Shown: positions 1-8,630, counted from the first letter of the stretch. The stretch: 64,000 nt of DNA from Hydractinia symbiolongicarpus (GCF_029227915.1 NC_079875.1:19959001-20023000), one strand, 5' to 3'. Program-made: numbers and translations. Notes: generated by a model not told the origin, from the letters alone.

Positions 1-435
1 TTTTAGAAATTCTTCGTTTGAATAAGGATTGTCATATTGATTAAAACTATCTTCAAAAGGTAAAGGTGTCTGCAAGCGCTTAATGATTCGTCTAATGTGA
101 TAATAGACATGAAAACGATATACTGATCTAATCATAGGGCGACCTTCTTTCAGGTGTTCAGAACTGACTCCACAGGCACTTGAAGCACACCAGGTGACAA
201 AATTGAGTTGGATTTGCCATAATTTAAATGGTTGTTTTTGCCAAATTTTCATACGTTGTTCGTTTTGAACCATTACGTAATTAGTAAAAATATTGGGAAG
301 GCTTGCGGGAGAGGAACCATCCCCAGAGACAATGACCGTTTGTTTGTATAAATCTTTCCCATTTAATATCTGAAGGTCTTGTCCTCCATTTGGCTTATAA
401 GTCGCATTGGGGTTATATTTAAAAATGTTCTCCAT
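1..435 (-). CDS. Conserved Polinton protein, N-terminal part, cut by window edge
   Basis: An open frame starts at the ATG on the minus strand (433-435) and runs for 145 codons off the left edge of the window. It is divergent from the minor capsid gene, whose first possible ATG is 18 bases away. Visible features are a stretch rich in W, Q and F in the middle, a cysteine pair near CASSACGVS, and a basic segment VYRFHVYYHIRRIIKRLQ followed by an acidic, N- and Y-rich tail. It looks like a conserved protein I associate with cnidarian Polintons, always near the capsid genes, so a virion role is plausible. I do not know its function. No frame break is seen in the visible part, unlike most neighbours. 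Confidence 0.55.
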   Translation of the reverse strand, partial: MENIFKYNPNATYKPNGGQDLQILNGKDLYKQTVIVSGDGSSPASLPNIFTNYVMVQNEQRMKIWQKQPFKLWQIQLNFVTWCASSACGVSSEHLKEGRPMIRSVYRFHVYYHIRRIIKRLQTPLPFEDSFNQYDNPYSNEEFLK

Positions 436-452
436 TCTTTTTACCTTAAATA

Positions 453-1030
453 ATGCTACTCTCTAATATAAGAATGTATATCACAATAAATGACGTAAAT
501 AGTGAAAGGACAATCTATTTGTCTTACCCCATCCAAAACTTGGATGGCTCAAAAGAAATTGCATTGCTTGAGATGTTTGCAGACAATGTTATCTATCAAA
601 TCACAGCCCCCCTAAAGTGACTATGTCTGCCGGAGATGGAAAAGCTGAAAAGTTGCTACCGCAAAGAAAATACACCAGCAGAGAATTGAAGGCATTTTTA
701 GCAGGCAATGTAGAACTTACCTTATTAGACAAAGACCCTCGAATAATCAAGACCAATACATTAGCTGAAATAACCAAAATTAATTTGCATCTCTCTGAAC
801 TCGACAACACTCAAAATCTTGAGAATGAAAAGCTAAGTGATATTTTACTAACCTTTCCCATCGCTAAGTATTATGAAGACGTCACACATGTTGAGCCTAA
901 AAATCCTTACTACAAAAAACTTAAAAAGGGTGTATTTACCTCTCTCATGTTGAAAATCACAGATCAGCATGGTAATATGATAAAAAATGCTAAAGACGAA
1001 GCAATAAGTATTGTCTTTCACATACGCTAA
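453..1030 (+). pseudogene. Polinton minor capsid (penton-type) protein gene, frame broken once
   Basis: The gene runs from ATG 453 (or ATG 474) to TAA 1028-1030 in two frames. The first frame stops at TGA 618-620; the second is open from 617 to 1030. The break falls at a run of six C (607-612). The two parts resemble the N- and C-terminal parts of the single-jelly-roll minor capsid protein of Polintons: an early segment of the type YLSYPIQNLDGSKEIA, a central YTSREL, and a C-terminus ending in an HIR tripeptide after TDQHGN. In the family this protein forms the capsid vertices. It lies directly upstream of the major capsid gene, as in other Polintons. The break could be real decay or a one-base homopolymer error in the assembly; the sequence cannot tell which. 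Confidence 0.75.
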
Positions 1031-1069
1031 CTGAGATAAAAGTAAAATAAAATAAAAGTAATAACAAAC

Positions 1070-2366
1070 ATGGAATACGGAAAAAGGTTAAATCCTGAAC
1101 GTTAACTTAGAACTGCTCGTGGTGTAAAAGGCTCACGTCAAAAAGTAATTGTAACACACAATCCAGTTATTGTTGGTTAGGTTTCCTAATTTGGGTAGTG
1201 ATGACGTTATTATCCCTGGAACTTCGAAAGTAAGTTTTGACATTGAACTCGAGTCAAAAGCCGACACAAAAAGAACATTGGTCAGTAATATTGGAAGAGC
1301 GATTGTTAAAAAGTTGACTGTCAAGTTTGAGGGTAGCGAGATTTTGAGCATTGATGACTTTGACCTTTTTGGGTGCTACAGAGATTTATGGCTAACCAAG
1401 TCTGAAAAAAGAAATGCAATAAGACAAGGTATCATCTTCGATGAGGGGTGTACAGAAAACTGTATGAAATTGAGGATCAGCGCTTCAGATAAAGACACCT
1501 CTGATGTCTCAGACAAAGCCATTGCTGATGCATACAAAAACAAGTTTATCATTCCTCTCGATTTTGAAATGTTAGATAGCACGATCCCATATTATCAAGC
1601 CGGATTAGGGAATAGGTTATGTTATGAGATCACATTTAACGACTATAACCGAGTTATTTATTCTAACCCTCCAACATCTGCCGCAGGCCAAAAAGTAACC
1701 CCAGACGCTAAATATAAAATCTCCAACATCTCTCTCGAATATGAGATTGTGACACAACCTACCTTGGCCAGATTCATTTCATATGAATACCAAAACATGG
1801 CTTTACTCTACGATAGGTTTTTGAGACACAGACAAATTAGGGTAAACAAGTCGGACACTACTTGGAATTGGTCCTTCAATACCCCTTGTAAATCTTTGAA
1901 GTGTATATTGGTTTTGTTTGAAGACGAACAAGCCTACAAACGAGATACCGGTAAATTCTACAATCCGAAAATTAAAAAGGTATCTGTCATTGTTGAAGGT
2001 AAGCCTAACCAACTTTTTGCTCAAGGGATGCAGCCGTTTGAACATTACAATGAAATTTGCAAGTATTTTGCTGAAGGAAAACTAAAAGATGACAATGCCA
2101 ACGAAATCCAAAAACATTTACAATTACACGATATAAAAGTCTCTGATTACTTGACAGACAAATATGCTCTATGGTTAGATTTCAGAACCATAGATGAAAA
2201 TGCTTTGCATGGGACCGGTCGACGTATTGAAAATGCAAGCGAAGGAATCACTTTACAAATTGAAAAGACCGCTGAAACTGCAAGAAACTTAAACGCTTAT
2301 ATATATCTAATCATGGACGCCCAGTTAAACATTCAAAACGGTGAATTTATGTCTGTTTTGTATTAG
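1070..2366 (+). pseudogene. Polinton major capsid protein (double jelly-roll), broken N-terminus
   Basis: The likely start ATG 1070 is preceded by AACAAAC. Its frame meets TAA at 1103-1105, then TAG at 1178-1180; from about 1170 a different frame stays open to TAG 2364-2366. This frame gives nearly 400 residues matching the Polinton major capsid protein (the F54H12.2-like family of animal genomes). Visible family marks are VRFPNLG near the break, SNIGRAIVKKLTVKFEG, PLDFEML, YYQAGLGNRLCYEITFNDY, KFYNPKIKKVSV, and the C-terminal LHGTGRR and DAQLNIQ. The protein would build the icosahedral shell. The body is open and well kept, while the first 35 codons carry a stop and a frame change. Four bases separate its stop from the ATPase start. 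Confidence 0.8.
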
Positions 2367-2370
2367 TAAA

Positions 2371-2989
2371 ATGGCGAAACAAAGTAAAACACTTTACATG
2401 AAAGAGCCTCACCCAGCATTATTCATTGGTTCTACAGGCTGTGGAAAATCTAAACGTGTTGTAAAATTATTAGAAAATGAATACTTTGATCACTTTGATT
2501 TCATCGTGATTATATGTCCAACATTAAGATGGAATAAAACATACAGAGAACAAAAATGGTTTTGGACTGACAGCTATGTGATTTTAATTGAGCCGGAAGG
2601 ATCTTTGTATGAATGGATTAATAAAATGGACTTTTTCTGTGCCGGATATAAAACTTTGTTTTTGATTGACGATATCATCGCCGATGAAAAATTGGACAAA
2701 AAGAGACAGCCTTTGCTCGAGTTGGCAATTAGCGGTAGGCATCGAAATCATTCGGTATGGTTACTTACACAGTCATACACAGCTATACCTAAAAATTTAC
2801 GACGGCAAGCTAAAATGTTATATGTGTGGTATCCCAAAAGACAGACAAGATCTCGCAACTATTCATGAGGAGAATGATGTCATTGAATCACGACCAGAGA
2901 TCCAGACAGTTAAGGAAAGGCTAAAAGATGGTAAACACACACATTTAGTCATGAGAATGGAACACCCAAGAACGTATGTGATTTGCTGA
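2371..2989 (+). pseudogene. Polinton A32-like packaging ATPase, one frame break near the C-terminus
   Basis: From ATG 2371 the frame is open to TGA 2866-2868. The family C-terminus continues in the frame that closes at TGA 2987-2989, so a frame change lies near 2823-2850. The Walker A motif GSTGCGKS is at residues 20-27 and Walker B LFLIDD at 96-101. A sensor-like SGRHRNHSVWLLTQSY follows, with the LTQ pattern of FtsK/HerA-type packaging ATPases such as vaccinia A32. The product would pump DNA into the capsid. It is translationally close to the major capsid gene (4-base gap), suggesting one transcript. A perfect 9-bp stem-loop lies 14 bases after the stop. The break removes only the last 40 or so residues from the main frame. 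Confidence 0.8.
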
Positions 2990-3002
2990 GCAGGTTGACG
3001 TT

Positions 3003-3029
3003 TTTTGTTACCAGACTCTTGTAACAAAA
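3003..3029 (+). terminator. Perfect stem-loop after the capsid-ATPase gene group
   Basis: The arms TTTTGTTAC (3003-3011) and GTAACAAAA (3021-3029) are exact reverse complements with a 9-base loop. The structure starts 14 bases after the ATPase stop and before a 380-base gap to the next gene. It is the first of several such structures at Polinton gene 3' ends. A transcription-end or polyadenylation role is inference. Confidence 0.5.
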
Positions 3030-3052
3030 CTATAAGAGTACTATAGGCTCTT

Positions 3053-3395
3053 GCAAGACTGCTATAAGACTGCTATACAGCAAATTTTAACAAGTTCATA
3101 AGAAGATAGCAAACTCTTATATAGCAAATTTTAACAAGTTCATAAGAAGATAGCAAGCTCCTGTACAGCAAATCTCAACAAAACTATAAGAAGATAGCAA
3201 GCTCCTGTACAGCAAATCTCAACAAAACTATAAGAAGATAGCAAGCTCCTGTACAGCAAATCTCAACAAAACTATAAGAAGATAGCAAGCTCCTGCACAG
3301 CAAATGTCAACAAAATTTCAACAAGTCTACAAGAAGATAGCAAACTCTTGTGCAGCAAATTACAGCACAGATACAAGAAGATATAAGAAAATCAC
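3053..3395. repeat. Tandem 44-bp minisatellite, about seven imperfect copies
   Basis: The unit is 44 bp and each copy contains GCAAGCTCCTGTACAGCAAA or a close variant, ending in AAGAAGATA. Copies begin near 3053, 3109, 3153, 3197, 3241, 3285 and 3340; three central copies are almost identical, and the sixth is longer by 11 bases. It fills the space between the ATPase stem-loop and the next membrane-protein gene. No reading frame crosses it convincingly. It could be a spacer or replication-slippage product. Confidence 0.85.
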
Positions 3396-3410
3396 AACAG
3401 ATATAACAAA

Positions 3411-4031
3411 ATGATAGAATATGTCAACTTCATGCTATTAAGCATTCTACTGAGCTTTTGCTATTTTTGTATTAAAAAATACCTCTCCATAATAAAAATG
3501 ACGGAAACAGCAATCGATAATTTAATTGGACATGATATTCCAGGTGAATTTCCACCACCACCCGAGGATGATAAAAAGCAAAAATTGCTTGAGTGTGTGT
3601 TAACTGGAAATAGCAAGCTATACTTAGGGAAAATGTATACGGAAGAGCAAATTCAAAAGCTCAAAGATGAAGAGGTAAAAAAACTTTTTAGTATCTATGA
3701 AGCTAAACTATCAGGTCAAATGGTAAAATCCTTAGGGCAATCAATCATTCACATGTATTCTATGGGGGGCTGTACAGTCTTGGGAATAAACAATCAAGAT
3801 GCATTGAGCAATGACCTGGAAAATGACCCCTTCCTAAACTCTGCCCTTCAAAGATTCACATGCGATTTGTATTATAAATTCGGCTCATTGTTAGCACCGC
3901 TCAGTGTTGGTCTTATTACCGGGAGGCATTATATCAATGGAAGAAATTTAAACACAAATAATATAAATATAGCAGATAATAAAAATGTCAGAAGAACAGA
4001 CCCCCATTCAGGTGACAATGAAGAACCCTAA
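3411..4031 (+). CDS. Polinton membrane-anchored protein of unknown function
   Basis: The open frame from ATG 3411 encodes 206 residues; a second in-frame ATG at 3498 would give 177. With the first start the protein has a hydrophobic N-terminal helix (about residues 7-22), then a charged linker with a PPPPEDD run, a helical region with EEQIQKLKDEEVKK, and a hydrophobic LLAPLSVGLITG segment near the C-terminus. A decayed homologue with the same N-terminal hydrophobic helix and the same C-terminal ENDP/LAPL pattern lies at 19,449-20,059 in the second Polinton. That conservation supports a real gene. The last 47 bases overlap the next gene in another frame. It is probably a virion membrane or assembly factor, but I cannot assign a function. 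Confidence 0.65.
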   Translation: MIEYVNFMLLSILLSFCYFCIKKYLSIIKMTETAIDNLIGHDIPGEFPPPPEDDKKQKLLECVLTGNSKLYLGKMYTEEQIQKLKDEEVKKLFSIYEAKLSGQMVKSLGQSIIHMYSMGGCTVLGINNQDALSNDLENDPFLNSALQRFTCDLYYKFGSLLAPLSVGLITGRHYINGRNLNTNNINIADNKNVRRTDPHSGDNEEP

Positions 4032-4353
4032 AAAGGTTGAAGCAGGTAAGAGGTTGGCGGAATACAACCGTAAAAAGCGAGAAGAATTGAAACAGGTGTC
4101 CATAACACATGCACAGACACAGTCATCTCAAAAAGAAAGTGGAGAGGCAGATTCTACCATCAAATCAAATGAAAAGCCTATGAACTGCGCTATAGGAGGA
4201 ATAATAGCTCTCAGTTTAGTTGGTGGCTTTGCTTATTTTGTGTATAAAAAGAAAGACCAAGCGCTATATGCCATAACAGGGCCGAAGGGTGTCCCCTCAC
4301 CACCGCAAAAATCTAAAATACCTGTGAGAATAAATAAACATGAAATGGAATAA
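3985..4353 (+). CDS. Small Polinton protein with basic N-terminus and one membrane helix
   Basis: ATG 3985 gives 122 residues. The N-terminal third carries a basic, conserved KVEAGKRLAEYNRKKREEL block, followed by a Q/S-rich linker, one hydrophobic helix (CAIGGIIALSLVGGFAYFVY, about residues 68-87) and a basic tail. The basic-block plus single-helix layout is the same in the second Polinton (20,337-20,690), where VGKRLVEWNRKNKE is followed by a hydrophobic segment. A type of DNA- or capsid-binding membrane anchor is plausible. The start overlaps the preceding gene by 47 bases, so the pair is probably co-transcribed. Confidence 0.65.
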   Translation: MSEEQTPIQVTMKNPKKVEAGKRLAEYNRKKREELKQVSITHAQTQSSQKESGEADSTIKSNEKPMNCAIGGIIALSLVGGFAYFVYKKKDQALYAITGPKGVPSPPQKSKIPVRINKHEME

Positions 4354-4395
4354 AAGGATAATCCTGCAATATATAATCTCACAATATATAATAAC

Positions 4396-4623
4396 ATGGA
4401 CAAGAAAAGTATCGTCAACGATTTATATCACGCATCGGTCGTCTGCGTTTACGCTATCGGCTCTTCGATGCTAGGAAAAAAGGTGTTAAAAATGTCACCA
4501 CCCTCAATTCAAAAGTTTGACCTGGAAGATACCGGAAAACTAGTTGCCAATGTTGCCGCTAGTGAAATAACAAGGGAATACTTAATTAAGCAAAAGATTT
4601 TACCTGAAACTATCAATATCTAA
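4396..4623 (+). CDS. Small conserved Polinton protein, 75 residues
   Basis: ATG 4396 opens a compact 75-residue frame ending at TAA 4621-4623, two bases before the next ATG. The N-terminal half is mildly hydrophobic (VVCVYAIGSSMLGKKVLKM), the C-terminal half amphipathic with DLEDTGKLVANVAAS. A degraded relative at 20,687-20,906 in the second Polinton keeps the lysine-methionine pattern, the MNLEDGLKLGG-like centre and the short C-terminus. The same order of neighbours in both copies supports a real gene. The function is unknown; small size and position among membrane genes suggest a structural or accessory virion role. Confidence 0.6.
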   Translation: MDKKSIVNDLYHASVVCVYAIGSSMLGKKVLKMSPPSIQKFDLEDTGKLVANVAASEITREYLIKQKILPETINI

Positions 4624-4625
4624 AT

Positions 4626-4976
4626 ATGGCTTTAATTGCAATGATGTTGGGAGGGGCCTTAGCTAACGCTTTGGCTTTTACAGGCGCAAGCTATCTCTTT
4701 TCAAGCTTATCCAAAGACAGAATCCATAAGGAAAGAAAGCGTCATGATTTGGCCATAGAACAATTACAAAAAGCCCAGGTTTTATGGCAACGGAAAAGAC
4801 AAGAGAGAATAGACTTTATTAATAAGCAGCTCAGACTTGAAAAGAAAGCTCAAGGCAAATTTATTGAGCTAAACGATGCAATGCGCGAATACGATAGGGT
4901 ATTTGGTAAATATCTTGAACCTACCACGGGAGCATGTATTGAACGACTTTTATACACCGAGTCAGGATCAACATGA
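4626..4976 (+). CDS. Polinton coiled-coil protein with N-terminal hydrophobic segment
   Basis: ATG 4626 gives 116 residues. Residues 1-27 are hydrophobic and alanine-rich (MLGGALANALAFTGASYLF), a likely membrane segment or signal. From residue 30 it becomes a long charged helix rich in K, R, E and Q, with heptad-like spacing through RKRHDLAIEQLQKAQ and RQERIDFINKQLRLEKKAQ. A homologue with GNALAFSG and HDKAIEQLQAAQAEWIRERQ follows at 20,925-21,265 in the second Polinton. The family is usual in cnidarian Polintons but I know no function. It ends overlapping a tiny frame (next entry) and the group ends at a convergent stem-loop. Confidence 0.65.
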   Translation: MALIAMMLGGALANALAFTGASYLFSSLSKDRIHKERKRHDLAIEQLQKAQVLWQRKRQERIDFINKQLRLEKKAQGKFIELNDAMREYDRVFGKYLEPTTGACIERLLYTESGST

Positions 4977-5046
4977 AAGGGAATTGGCATTTATTACTTT
5001 GAGTATGATCGGAATTGGCGGAATTGTGTGGTATTTTGAAAGATAA
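4954..5046 (+). CDS. Candidate membrane microprotein after the coiled-coil gene
   Basis: A frame overlapping the end of the coiled-coil gene encodes an acidic start followed by ELAFITLSMIGIGGIVWYFE and TAA 5044-5046. The only in-frame ATG is at 5005, giving 13 residues, so the start may be lost or non-ATG. A comparable ORF with a proper ATG (21,234-21,326, 30 residues, ELNFILGCLALLGYAAY) sits at the same place in the second Polinton. The shared EL-hydrophobic helix-aromatic pattern and position suggest a conserved single-pass microprotein. It is short, so chance cannot be excluded. Confidence 0.4.
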   Translation, partial: TPSQDQHERELAFITLSMIGIGGIVWYFER

Positions 5047-5063
5047 ACATGGGGAGCAAAAAC

Positions 5064-5088
5064 TATGTTACATGTATCATGTAACATA
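5064..5088. terminator. Perfect 11-bp stem-loop between convergent genes
   Basis: The arms TATGTTACATG (5064-5074) and CATGTAACATA (5078-5088) are exact reverse complements around a 3-base loop. It lies 18 bases after the plus-strand microprotein stop and 16 bases before the stop of the minus-strand coiled-coil/membrane gene, so it could serve both transcripts. The termination role is inference. Confidence 0.55.
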
Positions 5089-5103
5089 TAAGCCGTAGGA
5101 GCA

Positions 5104-6383
5104 TTAACGTCTTGTCATGAGATAGGTGTATATCAGACCTCCGATTCCAATTACCAAAGCCCACAGGTTTTGACTCAACCAACCCACCACCTCTTTCGCT
5201 CGATTGAGTATCCATGACACGATGGATCCTAATATACCCGGTAGAGCCGCAGCGGCCTTACTTGCCAGACTTCCCAGGAGAGACCCCAACGCCTCCAACT
5301 TGTTTTTTATCCATTCCTTTACACCGTCCTTTTTATCATCACCTTTGTGAGGATTTTGTGAGTGACCGGCGGATGACCCCCCACCTCCCGGTAACAAAGC
5401 TTCCACAAGGAAACCAATAGCCATGCCAAATGCTGTTAGCACGCTGACAACAGTGATACCTTGTTCACGAAATAGTGTTCGTATCTTTTCACCCAATGTG
5501 GTATCTTTGTCAAGGAGTTTAGTAATCGTCTCCTTGATGCTCTTAACCCGACAGTTAAGTTCACCTTTGAGAATATCAATACTTTCTTGTTGAAGTTTTA
5601 ACTCATCTTGCAAACCTTTCAACCTTTTTTGACTTCATTTTGTTGTTCCTCGGTCATATTTGGTGTGTTTTCAATCTCTTCCAACTTGTTTTTTTCTATA
5701 TCAGTATGCTGTTCGAGTTGAACCTTTTTTGCAACTGAATCTTGAAGACTTCCTCGTATGTTTCTCAATGCTTTATCCAATCCTAACAATAGATCGCCAG
5801 TCTGAGTTGGTTCATGATCAGTTGATTGTTGTCCGATCAATGAAAGTAAATCTTCCGTACTGTTTACCACATCCCCAGATATAGCTTCTAATTCTGCATC
5901 ACTTGCTGTTGTTATTTTAGATGATGGGTAGATGATGATAGTTCTTCTTGTATTTTGTTTAGCTTAGCTGCATATTGTCGGACTGTTATCTCTCCTTTCG
6001 GTATATAAATAATCTAATTTACGCAGTCTTATCTTGCCTAATATATCTATTATAGCACCATTAGCCTTTGGTATTCCATCGTCTGTCAATGGCCTGTTAT
6101 CGTCTTTGTAGTATAATTCACCACCCCTAATTTCAAACAGTTCGGTATGTAACACCTTGGGTTTTTGCCGGAATATTTTAGATAATCTATCATACAGCCC
6201 TTTAACCGTTTCCTGCAAAACTCTGGTATTCAGACTGAGACCTCCGAATTATGTTTCTTTTTCACCTGATGTATGTATTTGTACACTCGTACGGTCTCCA
6301 GTGGGTATGAGAGGAAACGTCTCATCTGTTGTCTCATCTGTCCTCCCATGTTCTTCAAAAGGGTCAATGTCAATGTCTGCCAT
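5104..6383 (-). pseudogene. Large Polinton protein with coiled coil and C-terminal membrane helices, broken in several places
   Basis: The gene starts at ATG 6383 (minus strand) and ends at 5104. In its first frame a TAA lies at 6249-6251; the frame then continues open until 5964. Further frame changes occur around 5965-5940 and 5905-5895, and near 5626 at a short run of A. The pieces follow a family order I recognise from cnidarian Polintons: an acidic MADIDIDPFEEHGR start, a GELYYKDDNRPL segment, a coiled-coil middle (VAKKVQLEQHTDIEKNKLEE), then LREQGIT-like helix, glycine-rich linker, and two C-terminal hydrophobic helices ending in KR-rich residues. The last 172 residues are intact. It is likely a virion membrane-associated or tail-like protein; the function is unknown. 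At least four lesions make this copy unlikely to give full-length product. Confidence 0.65.
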
Positions 6384-6449
6384 TTTATTTATTTATTTAG
6401 AGGGTAGTTTTTCTCTTTTTTAATAAGATAATTTCTCTCTAAAATAAAA

Positions 6450-7049
6450 ATGAGTTTTAAGATTTATCAAAAGTTACCCACTGCTCCTGAGTATTCGAGT
6501 GAGCAAGACAAGTTTAACACAAGTATAGTGAATTCTCAACTTGAGGAATTGATAAAATTAAAAAACAAATTCAACACCAAGTATGAGAAATACAACAAAG
6601 TGCTAGACCGATTAGTGCTTTTAAATGCCGGCGCAGGCGCTTTAACCATTGCCTCTGGTATTGGTTCAATAGCAACAGGCGCTACTCTTCTTGGAATTCC
6701 CGTCACTGTCGGATTAGGTGGCGTGGCCCTATCCGGCTCTATTTCCGCTAGCATTATCACAGCGTTGATTAAAAAATATCAAAAGAAACTCGACAAAGCC
6801 ATGAAATTATATGATGTTGTAACATCTGCGATTGCTGTGTTTGAAACCACTATCTCACAAGCATTGAATGATGGAAAGATTAGCCACAAAGAATTTCAAG
6901 CTTTAGGTGGTATATACTACGAAGCTCTGGAAAAGATGACCAGAACAGATAGAAAGATGGAGAGTGAAACACGCAGTCAGTTTGAGAAAAGTTTAATGGC
7001 GGAAATTCAAAATCTAAAAAAGACGTTAAATCCAGAACAAAGTTCGTAA
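6450..7049 (+). CDS. Polinton membrane protein with two-helix hydrophobic core
   Basis: ATG 6450 starts a 199-residue frame with no lesion. A charged N-terminal helix (EELIKLKNKFNTKYEKYNK) is followed by a long glycine- and alanine-rich hydrophobic hairpin (about residues 57-105) and a helical, basic C-terminal half with SLNDGKISHKEF-like and RTDRKMESETRSQFE segments. The pattern, helix then hydrophobic hairpin then helix, is typical of a recurrent cnidarian Polinton gene and resembles membrane-remodelling proteins, but no catalytic motif is visible. It is divergent from the broken minus-strand gene at 6383, with a 66-base shared upstream region rich in A and T. Its function is not known. Confidence 0.65.
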   Translation: MSFKIYQKLPTAPEYSSEQDKFNTSIVNSQLEELIKLKNKFNTKYEKYNKVLDRLVLLNAGAGALTIASGIGSIATGATLLGIPVTVGLGGVALSGSISASIITALIKKYQKKLDKAMKLYDVVTSAIAVFETTISQALNDGKISHKEFQALGGIYYEALEKMTRTDRKMESETRSQFEKSLMAEIQNLKKTLNPEQSS

Positions 7050-7112
7050 TGTGTGCCTGTGTACCATTCATATATTTCATGTGCTATTTGAAAAATTAAT
7101 ATTTGAAAGTGG

Positions 7113-7118
7113 TATAAA
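7113..7118 (+). promoter_or_regulatory. TATAAA box before the 112-residue Polinton gene
   Basis: GGTATAAAGAG places a TATAAA 36-41 bases upstream of ATG 7154, the spacing expected if transcription begins just before the start codon. Inferred from sequence only. Confidence 0.35.
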
Positions 7119-7153
7119 GAGATATAATCGTAAACATATAGACAAAACAAACA

Positions 7154-7492
7154 ATGGAATTTCCAACAGCTGAAACATTTGAACAAAACATGGAACGATT
7201 TGTTCCAATCATAAAGTGGAGAGAGCTACCTGAAAACGTGATTTACCTTGTTAAATCTGTGGGTGTGATAGACACACCTGCGTCTGGAACAGCTATGTAT
7301 GCAGAGCTCCAAGACATAAACGGAAGTACATATAAGACGTGGTTACCCTCAAAACTTTGCGTTGAATTAAAGGATTATAGTTGGGACTCTAGGGAAGCCT
7401 TTGTCAGATCAAAAGGTCTCACGCATTCTCAAAAGAATCATGAAAGACAATTTTTTAATTATGACATTATGTGGCGCGATCCTCAACACTAA
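7154..7492 (+). CDS. Small conserved Polinton protein, OB-fold-like
   Basis: ATG 7154 gives 112 residues with no break. The recognisable family pattern is MEFPTAETFEQNMERFVPI, then KWRELPENVIYLVKS, DTPASGTAMYAELQDING and YKTWLPSKL. The alternating short beta-strand-like segments with a WLP motif resemble small OB-fold DNA-binding proteins, so a single-strand DNA-binding role in protein-primed replication is possible, but this is inference from pattern only. It is convergent with the integrase gene; the 74 bases between their stops contain a perfect stem-loop. Confidence 0.6.
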   Translation: MEFPTAETFEQNMERFVPIIKWRELPENVIYLVKSVGVIDTPASGTAMYAELQDINGSTYKTWLPSKLCVELKDYSWDSREAFVRSKGLTHSQKNHERQFFNYDIMWRDPQH

Positions 7493-7517
7493 ACCCTGTG
7501 CGATCCTCGGCACAATC

Positions 7518-7542
7518 ATCTTTACTAGAAACAAGTAAAGAT
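7518..7542. terminator. Perfect 9-bp stem-loop between convergent small gene and integrase
   Basis: The arms ATCTTTACT (7518-7526) and AGTAAAGAT (7534-7542) pair exactly around a 7-base loop, 25 bases after one stop and 24 bases before the other gene's stop on the opposite strand. Likely a shared 3'-end signal, by analogy with the other Polinton stem-loops here. Confidence 0.5.
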
Positions 7543-7566
7543 ACTTTTTATGTATCGTCCCCTTTT

Positions 7567-8525
7567 TTACCAACCTTGCACATAATCAGGAGGTAATTCT
7601 GTATCTTCAGGTATTAACATCAATTCTTCTTTTACAAAAGCTCGTCTAGGTCCATCTTGAACATAGTACATTACACGGTTACCTTGTTGCGCTATTACCT
7701 CACGCAATCTATATTGTTTTTTGACCATATTCTATCGGTTGCTCGTCTCCGCCCATCATCATGCTCTTCACCCGGTTGTAGTAAATATCTATACAAGCCA
7801 TCTTGAGGTAATTCTACTTCAGGTGAATAATTCTCTCGTTTAGCAATAGGCACCTCTTTCATTATAATAGCATCTTTTGGTTTCATACCAATCATCTGCG
7901 TCTTTGTATCGTTTAGCCTATCAATCAGTTTATACAAATGCTTAACTCATGTAGATGATACCTTTTCCGAATCATTCAGTTCTTGAGCATCTTGTATTTT
8001 GAATAAATTTTCAGCAAGTATCTTGTTCAACGCCTCAACAAAAGCTGTGTGGGTATGTTTATATTTTGTGGTCGCTCTTTTAATTTTAACCCTATGCTTC
8101 TCCAACAATTTTGATACATCTGCTTGGAAAGTTTTCGGATAAGTTAATGGTCCAGCCTTGTAGATGTCTTCAATCATAGCGGCAACCTCTTTGGCTTTCT
8201 TAGTCCTCAAAGGTCGGGCTACTTTGTATCTGGAAGCAGCATCGATTCCAGACAAAATGTACTTATATTTATTACCATACAATATGTCACCAGGCATGTA
8301 CAATAAATCGAATTGATGTAAATCATTAGGAGTAGTCACATTATAATGAGGTCTTTCAACATGTTTTGGAGCAGGTAAATGTACTTGCCAAAATGCTTGT
8401 TTTGATAGCCACTTCTTAATCTCCTTTGGCCTGAAGCCGAATCCTCTTAAATTCTGAACAGCCTTTTGTCCTTTCCATAAATTTTGAGGTTGATAGTAAG
8501 TCTCTTGAAGTTTAGAGTTTGACAT
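7567..8525 (-). pseudogene. Polinton retroviral-type integrase, broken
   Basis: The start is ATG 8525 (minus strand) and the family stop is TAA at 7567-7569. Frame changes lie near 7940 and 7735. The N-terminal zinc-binding-like and linker regions (YYQPQNLWKGQKAVQNL) are followed by the RNase H-like core: LHQFDLLYMPGD with the first catalytic aspartate, GIDAASRYKVARPLRTKKA, then FQADVSKLLEKH. In that last segment several residues usually found after the second aspartate (the NGSEF stretch of the family) are missing. The catalytic glutamate is in HTAFVEALNK. The C-terminal chromo-like part (YVQDGPRRAFVKEELMLIPED) is present in a third frame. The product would insert the element by a DDE reaction with 6-bp duplications. 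The internal deletion and breaks suggest it is inactive. Confidence 0.8.
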
Positions 8526-8608
8526 TTTTTTATTTATGCACACCTTTATTTATCTCCTTTTTGTTATAATGTAGCACGACAAAAGTGACTTAAACGTATT
8601 TTATTCCT

Positions 8609-8621
8609 TATATATATATAA
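8609..8621 (+). promoter_or_regulatory. TATATA stretch between divergent integrase and SAP gene
   Basis: An uninterrupted TA run lies 10-22 bases before ATG 8631 in the 105-base divergent gap. It may act as a TATA element, but is too near the start codon to be certain. Confidence 0.3.
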
Positions 8622-8630
8622 TCAATAAAG

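Noticed and set aside
3053-3395. CRISPR-like repeat array
   Set aside because: The 44-bp units are directly tandem with no unique spacers and the setting is a eukaryotic mobile element, so it is a minisatellite.
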